In this document: positions 43,174 through 52,912 of the stretch, in pieces | Layout of the letters: every line of letters starts with the position of its first letter | Position numbering within the stretch: the stretch's first letter is position 1 | Position numbers and translations under genes: made by a program | The notes under the pieces: model-generated | What the model was told of the DNA's origin: nothing | The model's input: only the letters and a program-made list of their open reading frames with translations | Database searches by the model: none | Origin: Thalassobium sp. | Lineage (GTDB): Bacteria > Pseudomonadota > Gammaproteobacteria > Pseudomonadales > Oceanobacteraceae | Reading direction: 5' to 3' | DNA: 64,000 nt | NCBI GenBank assembly: GCA_002733205.1 | Contig: NVUW01000005.1 | Location: forward strand, 248,001 to 312,000

Positions 43174-44100
43174 ATGGCAGGTGTGTTAGACACAGTGAAC
43201 CAGCGCACACAGCTGGTCGGTGAAAACCGGCTTGAGTTGTTGCTGTTTCGCGTCAATGGACGGCAGGTTTATGGCATCAACGTCTTTAAAGTTAAAGAGG
43301 TTTTGCAATGCCCGAAACTGACAATTCTGCCGGGCAGTAACCCGGTGGTTCGTGGTGTGGCGCATATCCGCTCGGGCACGATTCCGATCATGGATATGAG
43401 CATGGCTACAGGCAACACGCCGTTGCAGGACCTGAAAACGGCTTTTGTGATCATCACCGAATACAACCTGAAGACCCAGGGGTTTCTGGTTGCCGGTGTC
43501 GAACGCATTATCAATATGAACTGGGGTGACATTCATCCACCACCAAAGGGGACAGGCCGGGAGCATTATCTGACCGCCGTTACCGAGGTTGATAAGCAGC
43601 TGGTGGAAATTATTGACGTTGAAAAAATTCTGGCTGAAGTGTCACCGGTTAATGAGCAGATCAGTGAAGGTGTGGTCACCGACGATGTTCAGCAAAGAGC
43701 ACGGGCCCGAAAAGTACTGATTGTTGATGACTCCAAAATTGCCCGTAAACAGGTCAGTCGTTGTCTGGAAAACATTGGCGTTGAAGTTGTCGCTCTCAAT
43801 GATGGCCGCCAGGCATGGGAGCATCTCTATGGTATTGCCGAAACCGGAGAAAATATCAGCGATCATTACATGATGATGATTTCTGATATCGAAATGCCGG
43901 AAATGGATGGTTATACCCTGACAACCAGAGTACGGGGAGACAGCCGGATGGCGGGTTTCTTTATCGTGCTCCATTCCTCGCTCAGTGGTGTCTTTAATAA
44001 GGCGATGGTGGAGAAGGTTGGGGCCAATGATTTTATTGCCAAGTTTGATCCGGACATTCTGGCAGAACGGGTAGTACGACAAGTGAATGCAGCGGGTTAG
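43174..44100 (+). CDS. cheV: Chemotaxis protein CheV
   Basis: The 308-residue protein joins a CheW-like domain (about residues 15-160) to a receiver domain (about 180-308) with the phospho-acceptor Asp in 'MISDIEMPEMDGY' and Lys in the usual position. CheV couples receptors to CheA and is tuned by phosphorylation. The gene lies next to cheR just before flgB, as in Vibrio and Pseudomonas. Confidence 0.95.
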   Translation: MAGVLDTVNQRTQLVGENRLELLLFRVNGRQVYGINVFKVKEVLQCPKLTILPGSNPVVRGVAHIRSGTIPIMDMSMATGNTPLQDLKTAFVIITEYNLKTQGFLVAGVERIINMNWGDIHPPPKGTGREHYLTAVTEVDKQLVEIIDVEKILAEVSPVNEQISEGVVTDDVQQRARARKVLIVDDSKIARKQVSRCLENIGVEVVALNDGRQAWEHLYGIAETGENISDHYMMMISDIEMPEMDGYTLTTRVRGDSRMAGFFIVLHSSLSGVFNKAMVEKVGANDFIAKFDPDILAERVVRQVNAAG

Positions 44101-44117
44101 GCCATGTGGATGAAATT

Positions 44118-44954
44118 ATGACCAAAGAAATGTCAGTGGATGAATATAACCGCTTCCGGCAGATGCTGGAAAAAAGCAGCGGCATCATGCTCGGAGAGGG
44201 CAAAGAATATCTGGTTACCAGCCGTCTGCGACGCATGATGGAACGTGAGTCGGTGGCCAGTATTTCAGACCTGTTGGTCGCTATGGAGCGCAACCGCAGC
44301 CTGCAGGAAAGTGTGATTGATGCGATGACGACCAATGAAACTCTGTGGTTTCGTGATGAGCATCCATACCGCATTTTCCGCGAAAAACTGCTGCCGGAGT
44401 TTGCGTCGCAGCGGCGTCCGTTAAAAATCTGGTCAGCGGCGTGTTCTACCGGGCAGGAACCTTATTCTCTCAGTATTGAGATGGAAGAGTTCAGAAAGAA
44501 ACATCCTGGTCAGCTGATGGCGGGTGAGCGTATTACCGCAACGGATATCTCTCCCAGCTCTCTGGCGTCGGCCAAAGAAGGCGTGTATCAGCAACTGGCT
44601 ATCCGCCGTGGTATGAATGATCAGCATCTGAAAGTGTACTTTGATGAGGTTGATTCTGACCGCTGGCGTATTAATGCCCAGGTGCGCAGCCGGGTCGATT
44701 TCCGTGCACAGAACCTGCAGCAGAGCTTTTCGTTATTGGGGAAATTCGACATTATTTTCTGCCGCAATGTGTTGATCTATTTTTCCGCCGATCTGAAGCA
44801 CGATATCCTGAGACGCATGCATGGCAGTCTGAATCCGGGAGGCTATCTGATGCTGGGCGCTTCAGAAGCGATGAATAACCTCGGTGATTACTTCGAAATG
44901 GTGCAGTGCCATCCGGGTATTGTTTACCGGGCGAAGAAGATCGGAGGGGCATAA
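44118..44954 (+). CDS. cheR: Chemotaxis protein methyltransferase CheR
   Basis: The 278-residue protein has the CheR N-terminal domain ('FRQMLEKSSGIMLGEGKEYLVTSRL' region) and a SAM-dependent methyltransferase domain ('IWSAACSTGQEPYSLSIEM' motif I, 'FDIIFCRNVLIYF' motif IV). It methylates receptor glutamates. Start ATG 44118 fits family length; a GTG at 44106 is an alternative. A terminator follows. Confidence 0.95.
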   Translation: MTKEMSVDEYNRFRQMLEKSSGIMLGEGKEYLVTSRLRRMMERESVASISDLLVAMERNRSLQESVIDAMTTNETLWFRDEHPYRIFREKLLPEFASQRRPLKIWSAACSTGQEPYSLSIEMEEFRKKHPGQLMAGERITATDISPSSLASAKEGVYQQLAIRRGMNDQHLKVYFDEVDSDRWRINAQVRSRVDFRAQNLQQSFSLLGKFDIIFCRNVLIYFSADLKHDILRRMHGSLNPGGYLMLGASEAMNNLGDYFEMVQCHPGIVYRAKKIGGA

Positions 44955-45010
44955 CCTGCTTGCCGCCGGTCGGTAAAGGTTTGCCGTTGCCGTCGGATTG
45001 CCGCTCTGTT

Positions 45011-45040
45011 GCCGCCTTTAAAGGCGGCTTTTTCTTTTTA
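45011..45040 (+). terminator. Intrinsic terminator after cheR
   Basis: GCCGCCTTTAAAGGCGGC is a perfect palindromic stem, followed by TTTTTCTTTTT. Confidence 0.9.
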
Positions 45041-45068
45041 AATCCTTGAAAAACAACAAAAAAAATAT

Positions 45069-45086
45069 TTGGCACAAGGGTTGCTA
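45069..45086 (+). promoter_or_regulatory. Sigma-54 promoter of flgB operon
   Basis: TTGGCACAAGGGTTGCTA matches the -24/-12 consensus (GG at 45071, GC at 45083), 35 bases before flgB. Confidence 0.92.
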
Positions 45087-45120
45087 TCTTCCAGTCATAG
45101 TCACGTAAGAGAATCGGATT

Positions 45121-45519
45121 ATGGCCTCTATCAATTTCACTAATGCCCTAGGCGTTCACCCTTCTGCACTCCAGCTGCGTGCTGCGCGGGCAGAGATTCT
45201 GGCGAATAATCTGGCCAACTCCGATACTCCGGGATTCAAAGCCCGTGACATCAACTTTCAGGCCGTTCTCGCCGGAGAAGTCAATTCCCGTAACAGCGTT
45301 GCCATGGAGCGTACCCACAGTGGCCACCTCAGTGGCCATAGCCAGCGCGACGATGAGCTGCTGTACCGTAATCCCATTCAGCCGTCGATTGATGGCAATA
45401 CCGTCGATTCGCAGATGGAGCAGGCTTTGTATGGCCGCAACAGCATGAATTACAACGCCAGCTTTGAGTTTCTGAGTGGCAAATTCAAGGGCATGAAAGG
45501 CGCGATCCGGGGAGAGTAA
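45121..45519 (+). CDS. flgB: Flagellar basal-body rod protein FlgB
   Basis: The 132-residue rod protein has the N-terminal motif 'ANNLANSDTPGFKARDINF' and a C-terminal helix, standard for proximal rod proteins exported by the flagellar T3SS without signal peptide. It is the first gene of flgBCDE, driven by the sigma-54 promoter just upstream. The 5'-end context has AGAGAA rather than a strong ribosome-binding site. Confidence 0.96.
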   Translation: MASINFTNALGVHPSALQLRAARAEILANNLANSDTPGFKARDINFQAVLAGEVNSRNSVAMERTHSGHLSGHSQRDDELLYRNPIQPSIDGNTVDSQMEQALYGRNSMNYNASFEFLSGKFKGMKGAIRGE

Positions 45520-45521
45520 GT

Positions 45522-45968
45522 ATGTCGTTATCGAATGTATTTGATATTGCCGGTTCCGGCATGAACGCCCAGTCGATCCGGATCAACACTACCGCCAGTA
45601 ACATTGCCAATGCGGAAAGTGCTTCCAGTTCAGTGGATGAAACCTATCGTGCGCGCAAACCCTGGTTTGCGGTAATGCATAAAAGCTTTATGGAAGTGAA
45701 TGCCAATAATGAATTTCAGAGCATTGAAGACGGTACCGGCGCCGGTGTGCAGGTGATGGGTATTGTCGAAAAAGATGCGCCGCTGCAGCAACGCTTTCAG
45801 CCGGATCATCCGATGGCGAATGAAGATGGTTATGTGTATTACCCGAATGTGAACATCGTAGAGGAGATGACCGACATGATGTCCTCATCCCGCAGTTATC
45901 AGATGAATGTTGAGGTGCTTAAAACGGCCAAACAGATGCTGCAACGTACATTGAGTCTGGGTCAGTAA
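45522..45968 (+). CDS. flgC: Flagellar basal-body rod protein FlgC
   Basis: The 148-residue protein has the rod-family N-terminal 'TTASNIANAESASS' and C-terminal 'MMSSSRSYQMNVEVLKTAK', plus the FlgC-specific 'DHPMANEDGYVYYPNVN'. It starts 2 bases after flgB. Proximal rod component. Confidence 0.97.
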   Translation: MSLSNVFDIAGSGMNAQSIRINTTASNIANAESASSSVDETYRARKPWFAVMHKSFMEVNANNEFQSIEDGTGAGVQVMGIVEKDAPLQQRFQPDHPMANEDGYVYYPNVNIVEEMTDMMSSSRSYQMNVEVLKTAKQMLQRTLSLGQ

Positions 45969-45978
45969 GGAGCAGGTT

Positions 45979-46770
45979 ATGGCGATTAATGAAGTTGGTA
46001 ACAACACTGCTGCGCTGGATCAGTACCGCCAACCCAGTAACAGTACTGAGCCAAAAGATAACGAGTTAGGGCGTGATGCGTTTCTGGAATTGATGGTGGC
46101 GCAGCTGAATAACCAGAACCCTCTGGAGCCGACCGATAACCAGGCGTTTGTGGCACAGCTGGCACAGTTTTCCACCGTGGAAGGTATCGACAAACTCAAT
46201 ACCACCAGTGAAAACATGATGTCGCGCTTTAACTCGGCATCGGCGCTGCAGGCCTCCAGCCTGGTGGGTCAATCGGTGATTGTAGAAGGTAATGAAACCG
46301 GTCTGCTGCTGAGTGGCGGTGTGGTCAGTGGTTACACCGAAGTGCCGGACAGCGCCAGTAATCTGCAGCTGAGTATTGAAGACGAAAACGGCGTATTGCT
46401 GGAACAGATTCCTCTGGGTAACCGCACGTCAGGTTCCATGTCGGTACGCTGGGATGGTCTGAATATGATGGTGGATGGCGAAATTATCGACATCGATGTG
46501 AATAAGCTTAACCGCCAGGAATATTACAAAGACGAAGACGGTGAGCTGGTGCTTGATGCTAACGGCGACAAAATTCCTGTGCCTTATCCGGCCGGCGAGT
46601 ATGTGTTTAAAGTCACCGGCACGATGGGTGGCAAGTCAGAAGAGTTAGGAATGCAGATGAGCTCGCGGGTTGACAGCGTCACCATGAGCGGCAGTGGAAC
46701 GGTCACTCTGAATCTGGCGGGTGGCCGCAGTGCCTCGCTGGATCAGATTAAACAGATTCTGGATGAGTAG
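45979..46770 (+). CDS. flgD: Flagellar hook cap protein FlgD
   Basis: The 263-residue protein has the FlgD N-terminal signature 'ELGRDAFLELMVAQLNNQNP' and 'AQLAQFSTVEGIDKLN', then Ig-like and Tudor-like beta domains. It caps the growing hook and is later replaced by FlgK. An AAGGAG ribosome-binding site precedes it. In operon with flgC and flgE. Confidence 0.95.
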   Translation: MAINEVGNNTAALDQYRQPSNSTEPKDNELGRDAFLELMVAQLNNQNPLEPTDNQAFVAQLAQFSTVEGIDKLNTTSENMMSRFNSASALQASSLVGQSVIVEGNETGLLLSGGVVSGYTEVPDSASNLQLSIEDENGVLLEQIPLGNRTSGSMSVRWDGLNMMVDGEIIDIDVNKLNRQEYYKDEDGELVLDANGDKIPVPYPAGEYVFKVTGTMGGKSEELGMQMSSRVDSVTMSGSGTVTLNLAGGRSASLDQIKQILDE

Positions 46771-46797
46771 TTCGGAACGGGCAACGGAGACTAGATT

Positions 46798-49700
46798 ATG
46801 GCTTTTAATATTGGTTTAAGTGGTATTCGGGCTGCCTCGACCGACCTTGAGGTAACCGGTAATAACATTGCCAACGCCAGTACCACCGGCTTTAAGCAAT
46901 CGCGTGCGGAGTTTTCCGACGTGTACACCACCACGCTGCTGGGAACCGGTGTTAAACCGGTCGGTAGCGGTGTGATGGTGGATAACGTTCGCCAGCAGTT
47001 CAGCCAAGGCAATATCAGTGGCACTGAAAACGCACTGGATATGGCGATTGATGGCAATGGTTTCTTTGTCCTGGAAGATCGCGGCAGTGTGTCGTACACC
47101 CGTGCCGGGATTTTCTCCCTCGATAAAGAAGGGTATGTGGTCGCCAATAATGGCTCGCGCCTGCAGGGCTATGCAGCCAATGAAAACGGTGTGGTAAACG
47201 GCGTTTTAGGTGATATCCGCATTCAGATTGCCAACCAGCCACCACGTCTGACCAATCTGGCGACCGCCATCCTCAACCTCAATGCCAGCGAATCGGTTTT
47301 GCAGGAACAGGGCTTGCAGTTGGTTTCTAATGGTCTGGCAATTGGTGCGGCGGATTCCGGTATCAGTGAATCCACCCGTACGATTCTGGATGCCTCCGGT
47401 CAGCCGACAACCGGTGGTACACCGGCGCTGGTGGCCTTTGATGGTGTTGGCGGTGGTGGTAATACCGTGGCCAACGTCGCAACCGCCGGTACCGCCGGTG
47501 GCGAAACCTTTGATGTTGATCTGGGCGATGGCAATGGTCTGCAGACTATTACATTGCAGGCGATTCCGGCGGCATCGACACAGGCCGAAGCACTGACTCT
47601 GATTCAGCAATCCGTTGATGCGGTATTGGGCTCTCAGCAATTAACGGCATCGGTGGATGGCAGCGGCAACCTGGTGTTCCAGCGTGCGGGCTACCGCGCA
47701 ACCGATGGTTCCAGTTTCGCCTTTACCAACTCGGCTACCATGGCAGCCTTTGGTGCGGCGGGTGCGGTCACCGCAGGTACCCAGGGCTCATTGCTCTTCG
47801 TTGGTTCTGGCGCATTGACCGCCGATTTCCGCAGTATTCCCGGAACGTCTACGACGACCCGTACGACCGCCACGCCCTCGTTGAACATTGTTTCTTCAGA
47901 CCCGGGTCAATATGCCCAGCTGACTGCCAGCAACCTCTATGGTGCGCTGGATATCAGCGCCGGGGGCGGTAATGTGCTGGCCTTCACGATTGCTACCGAG
48001 ACCGGTGCCACCTATCCAATCAACCTCAGTCAGGCGGCCTGGCAGGGCGCCGCTCCGGGTTCAGGTTACGCAACATTAAGCATTGCGGATGCTGTCGCGC
48101 AGATTAATACGCAGATCACTGCGACAGCGGGGGCGGGTAATGAAGAAGTGCTGGCCGTTAATAATGCCGGTCGTATCGAATTCCAGGTGCAGGCACCGGC
48201 GACTCAGGGCGATTATCTGCAGATAGCGAATAATGCCGTGTCTTCCGTGGGACTGAGTCTGGACAGTATCGGTTTTCTGACGGGCAACCGCTTCGACAAT
48301 GGCGTTGAGCCGGTGCAGGCCAACAACGTATTTCAGCTGGAAGTGACCAGTACTACCGGCAATGGCGGTGGCCCGTTCAATATCACCATTCCACCGGCAA
48401 ACTATGCTTCGCTGGACGATCTGGCGGTGGCCATTCAGCAGCAAATTGATGTGTATATCGGTGCTGCCGGTATCGCCGGTAAGGTATCGGTCGATGCGGT
48501 GGGCGGTCAGCTGGTCTTTACCAACACCAATGTGGGTTCTGGTGAAGGTATTTCGATTACCCCTACCGTGGGCGAACCGCAGGCGGTTGCCGCGCTGGGC
48601 TTCGACAGCCTGTTTGTGGTTACCGGTGAAGACGAGGTGGATAAGTCCAACAGCTTCCGCATCAACCTTACCGTACCGGCGCCGGATAGCGAAAACCGCA
48701 GCGGTTCGGTGTTGATCACACTGGATGAAGAATACCGTTCGGTACAGCAACTGGCGGCCAGCATTAACCGCCAGCTGAACAGTCAGGATGCGGATGGTTA
48801 TATTGGTGTGCAGGCTTCTGCCGTTGAGATTGAGCCGAATGTTGTGCCGCCGCAGTATCAGCTGGAGCTGCGCGCTACCGAAGCTGGCGAAGCCTCGATC
48901 CTTTCCATCAGTAATATCAGTGCCTCAGGCCCGGATATTACGGCGGCTGACCTGTACGGCTTGCTGCAGGCGAACCCGTCCGACAGCACGCTGCTGACCA
49001 CCGGTATTGAAGGTGTCAGCAACGAATATCCGGAGCAAACGGTGGTGCTGACCAACCCGGACGGTGAAGAAACCGAGATTGTGATTCCGGAGCGCAGTGA
49101 GGCGAATGCGATTGTTGCCTTGTTTAACAAGCAGCCGGGCGTAACGGCTTCGGCACTCACCACCATGAATATTCCGCTGTCGGGTTACAACAGCCCCGGC
49201 AATGATATGAAGCTGACGCTGAATGGTCAGGTATTAACCTCCACGTCACTGGAAGATATCGCCGACGAAATCAATTCTTACCGTGGCACAACCTTGCCGG
49301 GGTTTCATGCCGATATTACCGCCGCCGGTGATCTGGTGATCACCAATGAAATCGGCCGTGATATTAAGCTGAGCATCGACAGCCCGGTTACGTCCGATTC
49401 GCTGGTGGTACAAGGCGCCGATAACACCGGTCCGGTGGTGTTGGGTGGCAGTACCAGTGCCGACTTATCTGCGGCTGTAGGCGGGGTTGTGACTTTTATC
49501 CTCAACGAGAATTACACCCTGAGCCAGCCCGATCCGGTCGTGTCCGGTATTTTTGGTGCGCTGACGCCGGATGAGTTTACTGCCTACACCCTGAATGCCT
49601 TTGATCCGAAAGATCAGGACACCTACAACCACGCAACCTCAATGAATATCTATGACAGCCTGGGTAATACCCATGTGATGACGCAGTATTTTGTTAAGGA

Positions 49701-50433
49701 ACCGGTTGATCCAAGCCGGCCAAACGAGGCCAACCTGTGGGCGATGTATGTGCAGGTGGATGGTTTAGATGTCGGCGATCCGGATTCCACTCTGCCATTC
49801 CCGCAGAATCTGGAGCCTACTGCAGCACGTTTTGAGCTGTTCTTTAATCAGGATGGCAGCTTTGATCCGTTATCGACCGGCGATATTTACATCACCAACT
49901 GGGATCCTAAGGATGTTGATGGCAATCCGACCGGCGCGTTGAGCTCGGTGAATGTGCTTGAGGGTGGCTTGCCGCTGTCCGATCCGCCAAGTAACTCTAA
50001 CTTCCAGATTGATCTGAGCGGCTCTACGCAGTTCGGCAGTGCCTTTGCGGTGAACGAAGTGAGCCAGAATGGTTACACCACCGGACGTCTGACCGGACTG
50101 GAAGTGGATCAGGAAGGGATTATCTTTGCCCGTTTTACCAACGGACAGGCACAGACACTGGGGCAGGTGGCGCTGGCTAACTTCCGTAACCCGGAAGGTC
50201 TTACGCCACTGGGCGATACCGCCTGGGCAGAGTCGTTTGAGTCGGGTGATCCCACCATTGGCTCACCAAGAACGGCTTCGTTTGGTCAGGTACGTTCATC
50301 GGCTCTGGAAGACTCTAACGTGGATTTATCGGAAGAGCTGGTCGGGCTGATTATTGCCCAGCGTAACTTCCAGGCCAGTGCCAAAACCATTGAAACCACC
50401 GATCAGGTAACGCAGACCATTCTGAACATCTGA
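46798..50433 (+). CDS. flgE: Flagellar hook protein FlgE (unusually long, 1211 aa)
   Basis: The N-terminal 'GLSGIRAASTDLEVTGNNIANASTTG' region and C-terminal 'LVGLIIAQRNFQASAKTIET' are typical hook-family coiled-coil ends, but the protein has 1211 residues while most FlgE proteins have about 350-450. The extra length lies in the middle, about residues 130-980, in repeated beta-rich blocks ('LTASNLYGALDISAG...', 'ITAADLYGLLQAN...') that would face outward on the hook. The end is followed by a terminator. The hook subunit polymerises as a universal joint; the added domains would thicken or cover its surface. Confidence 0.93.
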   Translation: MAFNIGLSGIRAASTDLEVTGNNIANASTTGFKQSRAEFSDVYTTTLLGTGVKPVGSGVMVDNVRQQFSQGNISGTENALDMAIDGNGFFVLEDRGSVSYTRAGIFSLDKEGYVVANNGSRLQGYAANENGVVNGVLGDIRIQIANQPPRLTNLATAILNLNASESVLQEQGLQLVSNGLAIGAADSGISESTRTILDASGQPTTGGTPALVAFDGVGGGGNTVANVATAGTAGGETFDVDLGDGNGLQTITLQAIPAASTQAEALTLIQQSVDAVLGSQQLTASVDGSGNLVFQRAGYRATDGSSFAFTNSATMAAFGAAGAVTAGTQGSLLFVGSGALTADFRSIPGTSTTTRTTATPSLNIVSSDPGQYAQLTASNLYGALDISAGGGNVLAFTIATETGATYPINLSQAAWQGAAPGSGYATLSIADAVAQINTQITATAGAGNEEVLAVNNAGRIEFQVQAPATQGDYLQIANNAVSSVGLSLDSIGFLTGNRFDNGVEPVQANNVFQLEVTSTTGNGGGPFNITIPPANYASLDDLAVAIQQQIDVYIGAAGIAGKVSVDAVGGQLVFTNTNVGSGEGISITPTVGEPQAVAALGFDSLFVVTGEDEVDKSNSFRINLTVPAPDSENRSGSVLITLDEEYRSVQQLAASINRQLNSQDADGYIGVQASAVEIEPNVVPPQYQLELRATEAGEASILSISNISASGPDITAADLYGLLQANPSDSTLLTTGIEGVSNEYPEQTVVLTNPDGEETEIVIPERSEANAIVALFNKQPGVTASALTTMNIPLSGYNSPGNDMKLTLNGQVLTSTSLEDIADEINSYRGTTLPGFHADITAAGDLVITNEIGRDIKLSIDSPVTSDSLVVQGADNTGPVVLGGSTSADLSAAVGGVVTFILNENYTLSQPDPVVSGIFGALTPDEFTAYTLNAFDPKDQDTYNHATSMNIYDSLGNTHVMTQYFVKEPVDPSRPNEANLWAMYVQVDGLDVGDPDSTLPFPQNLEPTAARFELFFNQDGSFDPLSTGDIYITNWDPKDVDGNPTGALSSVNVLEGGLPLSDPPSNSNFQIDLSGSTQFGSAFAVNEVSQNGYTTGRLTGLEVDQEGIIFARFTNGQAQTLGQVALANFRNPEGLTPLGDTAWAESFESGDPTIGSPRTASFGQVRSSALEDSNVDLSEELVGLIIAQRNFQASAKTIETTDQVTQTILNI

Positions 50434-50444
50434 TGACCGTCCGG

Positions 50445-50486
50445 CGGCAAGCCTCTTCCCCTATAGCGGAAGAGGCTGCCGTTTTT
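50445..50486 (+). terminator. Intrinsic terminator after flgE
   Basis: CGGCAAGCCTCTTCC pairs with GGAAGAGGCTGCCG (one bulged A), followed by five T. Confidence 0.88.
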
Positions 50487-50554
50487 CCCACGCTTTTCCC
50501 CGCCTGATACCGTCAAAAAACCATAAGTTATTGAAAATAATAACTTTTTTGGAT

Positions 50555-50572
50555 TTGGCACGCCCTCTGCAA
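50555..50572 (+). promoter_or_regulatory. Sigma-54 promoter of the flgFGHI operon
   Basis: TTGGCACGCCCTCTGCAA, with GG at 50557 and GC at 50569, lies 66 bases before flgF. It shows that flgF is read separately from flgE, after the terminator. Confidence 0.92.
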
Positions 50573-50637
50573 TGTTCTTGTTAACTCATTCGGTAAGCTG
50601 GCTTTCCCAGCTTACCCGCAAGAACAGAGGCAACATT

Positions 50638-51384
50638 ATGGACCGCGCTTTATACATTGCCATGTCGGGTGCCAAGCAAAATACATTGGGCCAGGCAGCA
50701 CACGCCAACAACCTGGCTAACGCCAGTACCAATGGTTTCCGCTCTGATTACACCCAAAGCCGGGCGATGGGTGTATTTGGCGATTACTTCCCCACCCGTG
50801 CTTACGCCATGACCGAACGTCCGGCCAGTGATTTCCGTCAGGGGCCTCTGGTCGAGACCGGACACAGTATGGATGTCACCATTGAAGGCGACGGCTGGTT
50901 TGCCGTGCAAGGGCCGGATGGTCAGGAAGCCTACACCCGTGCCGGTGATCTGAGCGTCGATGCCGATGGCCGGCTGGTGAATGGCAGCGGCCTGCAACTG
51001 ATCGGTGATGGTGGCCCGGTGGTTCTGCCTGAATTTCAGAGTATTGAAATCAGCCGTGCCGGGATTGTGACGATTCAACCTTTGGGTGAAACACCGGCGG
51101 CCGTGGCCGAGCCGGTGCAGCTGAAACTGGTACGTCCGGATCTGCAGGCACTGGAAAAAGGCGAAGATGGCTTATTCCGCTTTCGTGATCCGGCGACACC
51201 TCCGGCACTCGCAGACCCTAACATCACGCTGGTGAATGGCTTTGTTGAAGGCAGTAACGTGAATGCGGTGAGCGAGCTGACCAGTCTTATTGCGCTCAAC
51301 CGCCAGTACGAAATGCAGGTAAAACTGATGAAACGGGTGGACGAAAATACCGCCGCAACCACACAAATTCTGGCCAACCAGTAA
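50638..51384 (+). CDS. flgF: Flagellar basal-body rod protein FlgF
   Basis: The 248-residue protein begins 'MDRALYIAMSGAKQN', with rod-family 'AHANNLANASTNGFRSDY' and C-terminal 'SELTSLIALNRQYEMQVKLM'. The start at 50638 is chosen over an in-frame ATG at 50572 because the latter would overlap the promoter and add 22 residues that are not family-like. Proximal rod protein. Confidence 0.96.
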   Translation: MDRALYIAMSGAKQNTLGQAAHANNLANASTNGFRSDYTQSRAMGVFGDYFPTRAYAMTERPASDFRQGPLVETGHSMDVTIEGDGWFAVQGPDGQEAYTRAGDLSVDADGRLVNGSGLQLIGDGGPVVLPEFQSIEISRAGIVTIQPLGETPAAVAEPVQLKLVRPDLQALEKGEDGLFRFRDPATPPALADPNITLVNGFVEGSNVNAVSELTSLIALNRQYEMQVKLMKRVDENTAATTQILANQ

Positions 51385-51397
51385 CAGGAGCTGACCT

Positions 51398-52183
51398 ATG
51401 TTAAATGCACTTTGGGTAAGTAAAACCGGACTGGAAGCACAGGATCTGGCGTTAACCACGGTTTCTAACAACCTGGCCAACGTATCAACCACCGGCTTTA
51501 AAAAAGACCGCGCAGTATTTGAAGATCTGCTCTACCAGATTCAGCGTCAGCCAGGCGCCAATTCCTCGGCCGACAGTCGTTTGCCTTCGGGTCTGCAACT
51601 GGGTACCGGTGTGCGCACCGCCGGTACGCAGAAAATCTTCACCACCGGCTCACTGCAGTTAACGGATCAGCCGCTGGATATGGCCATTAACGGCCGCGGA
51701 TTTTTTCAGATCGCCATGCCGGACGGCACCATTGGCTATACCCGTGACGGTACCTTTCATATCAACAATGAAGGGGTGGTGGTTAACGTTAATGGTTATC
51801 CACTGGAGCCACAAATCACCATTCCGGAGCAGACAAATCAGCTCACCGTCAGTAAAGACGGTATTGTCCAGGCCACCCTGTTTGGTGATCCGACACCACA
51901 GGAGTTGGGGCAAATTGAAACGGTGGATTTTATTAATCCGGCGGGTCTGCAGGCGGTAGGCGGTAACGTATTTTATGAAACAGCTGCCAGTGGTGCGCCA
52001 CAGGTTGGCGTGCCGAACGAAGAAGGTTTTGGCACGGTAGAGCAGGGTGCTCTGGAAAACTCGAACGTCGAAGTGGTGGAAGAGCTGGTCAAAATGATCA
52101 CGGTGCAACGTTCCTATGAAATGAATTCGAAAGTTGTATCCGCCGCCGACCAGATGCTGCAATTCCTGACGCAGAACGTGTAA
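51398..52183 (+). CDS. flgG: Flagellar distal rod protein FlgG
   Basis: The 261-residue protein starts 'MLNALWVSKTGLEAQD', has 'VSNNLANVSTTGFKKDR' and ends 'EMNSKVVSAADQMLQF'. The normal length is 260-262. An AGGAG ribosome-binding site lies ahead. Distal rod subunit beneath the hook. Confidence 0.98.
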   Translation: MLNALWVSKTGLEAQDLALTTVSNNLANVSTTGFKKDRAVFEDLLYQIQRQPGANSSADSRLPSGLQLGTGVRTAGTQKIFTTGSLQLTDQPLDMAINGRGFFQIAMPDGTIGYTRDGTFHINNEGVVVNVNGYPLEPQITIPEQTNQLTVSKDGIVQATLFGDPTPQELGQIETVDFINPAGLQAVGGNVFYETAASGAPQVGVPNEEGFGTVEQGALENSNVEVVEELVKMITVQRSYEMNSKVVSAADQMLQFLTQNV

Positions 52184-52193
52184 GGAGGTTGTT

Positions 52194-52892
52194 ATGAATA
52201 ATGTATATTTACCTCGCGCAATATCGGCAGTGCTGATGCTGCTGGCCTTACAGGCCTGCACCTCGGTGCCACTGGAACCTGAGGTGTTTCCGGACGATCC
52301 GGATTACGCCCCGGTATCGGCCGAAAGCCTGCAGCCACCACCAATGGCCAATGGTTCTTTATTTCAGGCGCGCTACAGTTTTGGCCTGTACACCGATCAG
52401 CAGGCACGCCGCGTTGGCGATATTATTACGGTGATTTTTGATGAGCAGTATCAGTCATCAAAATCTGCTCAAACCAAGTCGGATAAAAATTCGACCAACA
52501 GCATTGTGCCCAACAGTGTGATGGGTACAGTGCCTGGATGGAAAAATCTGGGACTGGATTCTGATACCTCTGCCAACCGTAAATTTAACGGTAAAGGCGA
52601 GGCGGATCGTTCCAACAGTTTGAGTGGTCAGATATCGGTGTCGGTGGCAGAGATTATGCCAAACGGTATTTTACGGATTCGCGGTGAAAAATGGCTGACC
52701 CTGAGTGAAGGTGAGGAATATATCCGTATCAGCGGTTTGATCCGGCCGCAGGATATTACGCCGGATAATACCGTATCATCGAGTAAAGTTGCCGATGCCC
52801 GTATTTCCTTCGGTGGTCGTGGCAATCTGAATAATGCGACCAAGCAAGGCTGGTTTGACCGCATTCTTAATTCACCCTGGTGGCCGCTGTGA
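52194..52892 (+). CDS. flgH: Flagellar L-ring lipoprotein FlgH
   Basis: The 232-residue precursor has lipobox 'LQAC' at about residues 19-22. The mature part has FlgH features '[14 protein letters not shown]', '[20 protein letters not shown]' and '[16 protein letters not shown]'. It forms the outer-membrane L ring. A strong AAGGAGG ribosome-binding site precedes it. The end overlaps the longest possible flgI frame, but not the chosen start. Confidence 0.96.
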   Translation: MNNVYLPRAISAVLMLLALQACTSVPLEPEVFPDDPDYAPVSAESLQPPPMANGSLFQARYSFGLYTDQQARRVGDIITVIFDEQYQSSKSAQTKSDKNSTNSIVPNSVMGTVPGWKNLGLDSDTSANRKFNGKGEADRSNSLSGQISVSVAEIMPNGILRIRGEKWLTLSEGEEYIRISGLIRPQDITPDNTVSSSKVADARISFGGRGNLNNATKQGWFDRILNSPWWPL

Positions 52893-52912
52893 TCAGAATG
52901 AGGAAAACCGTT

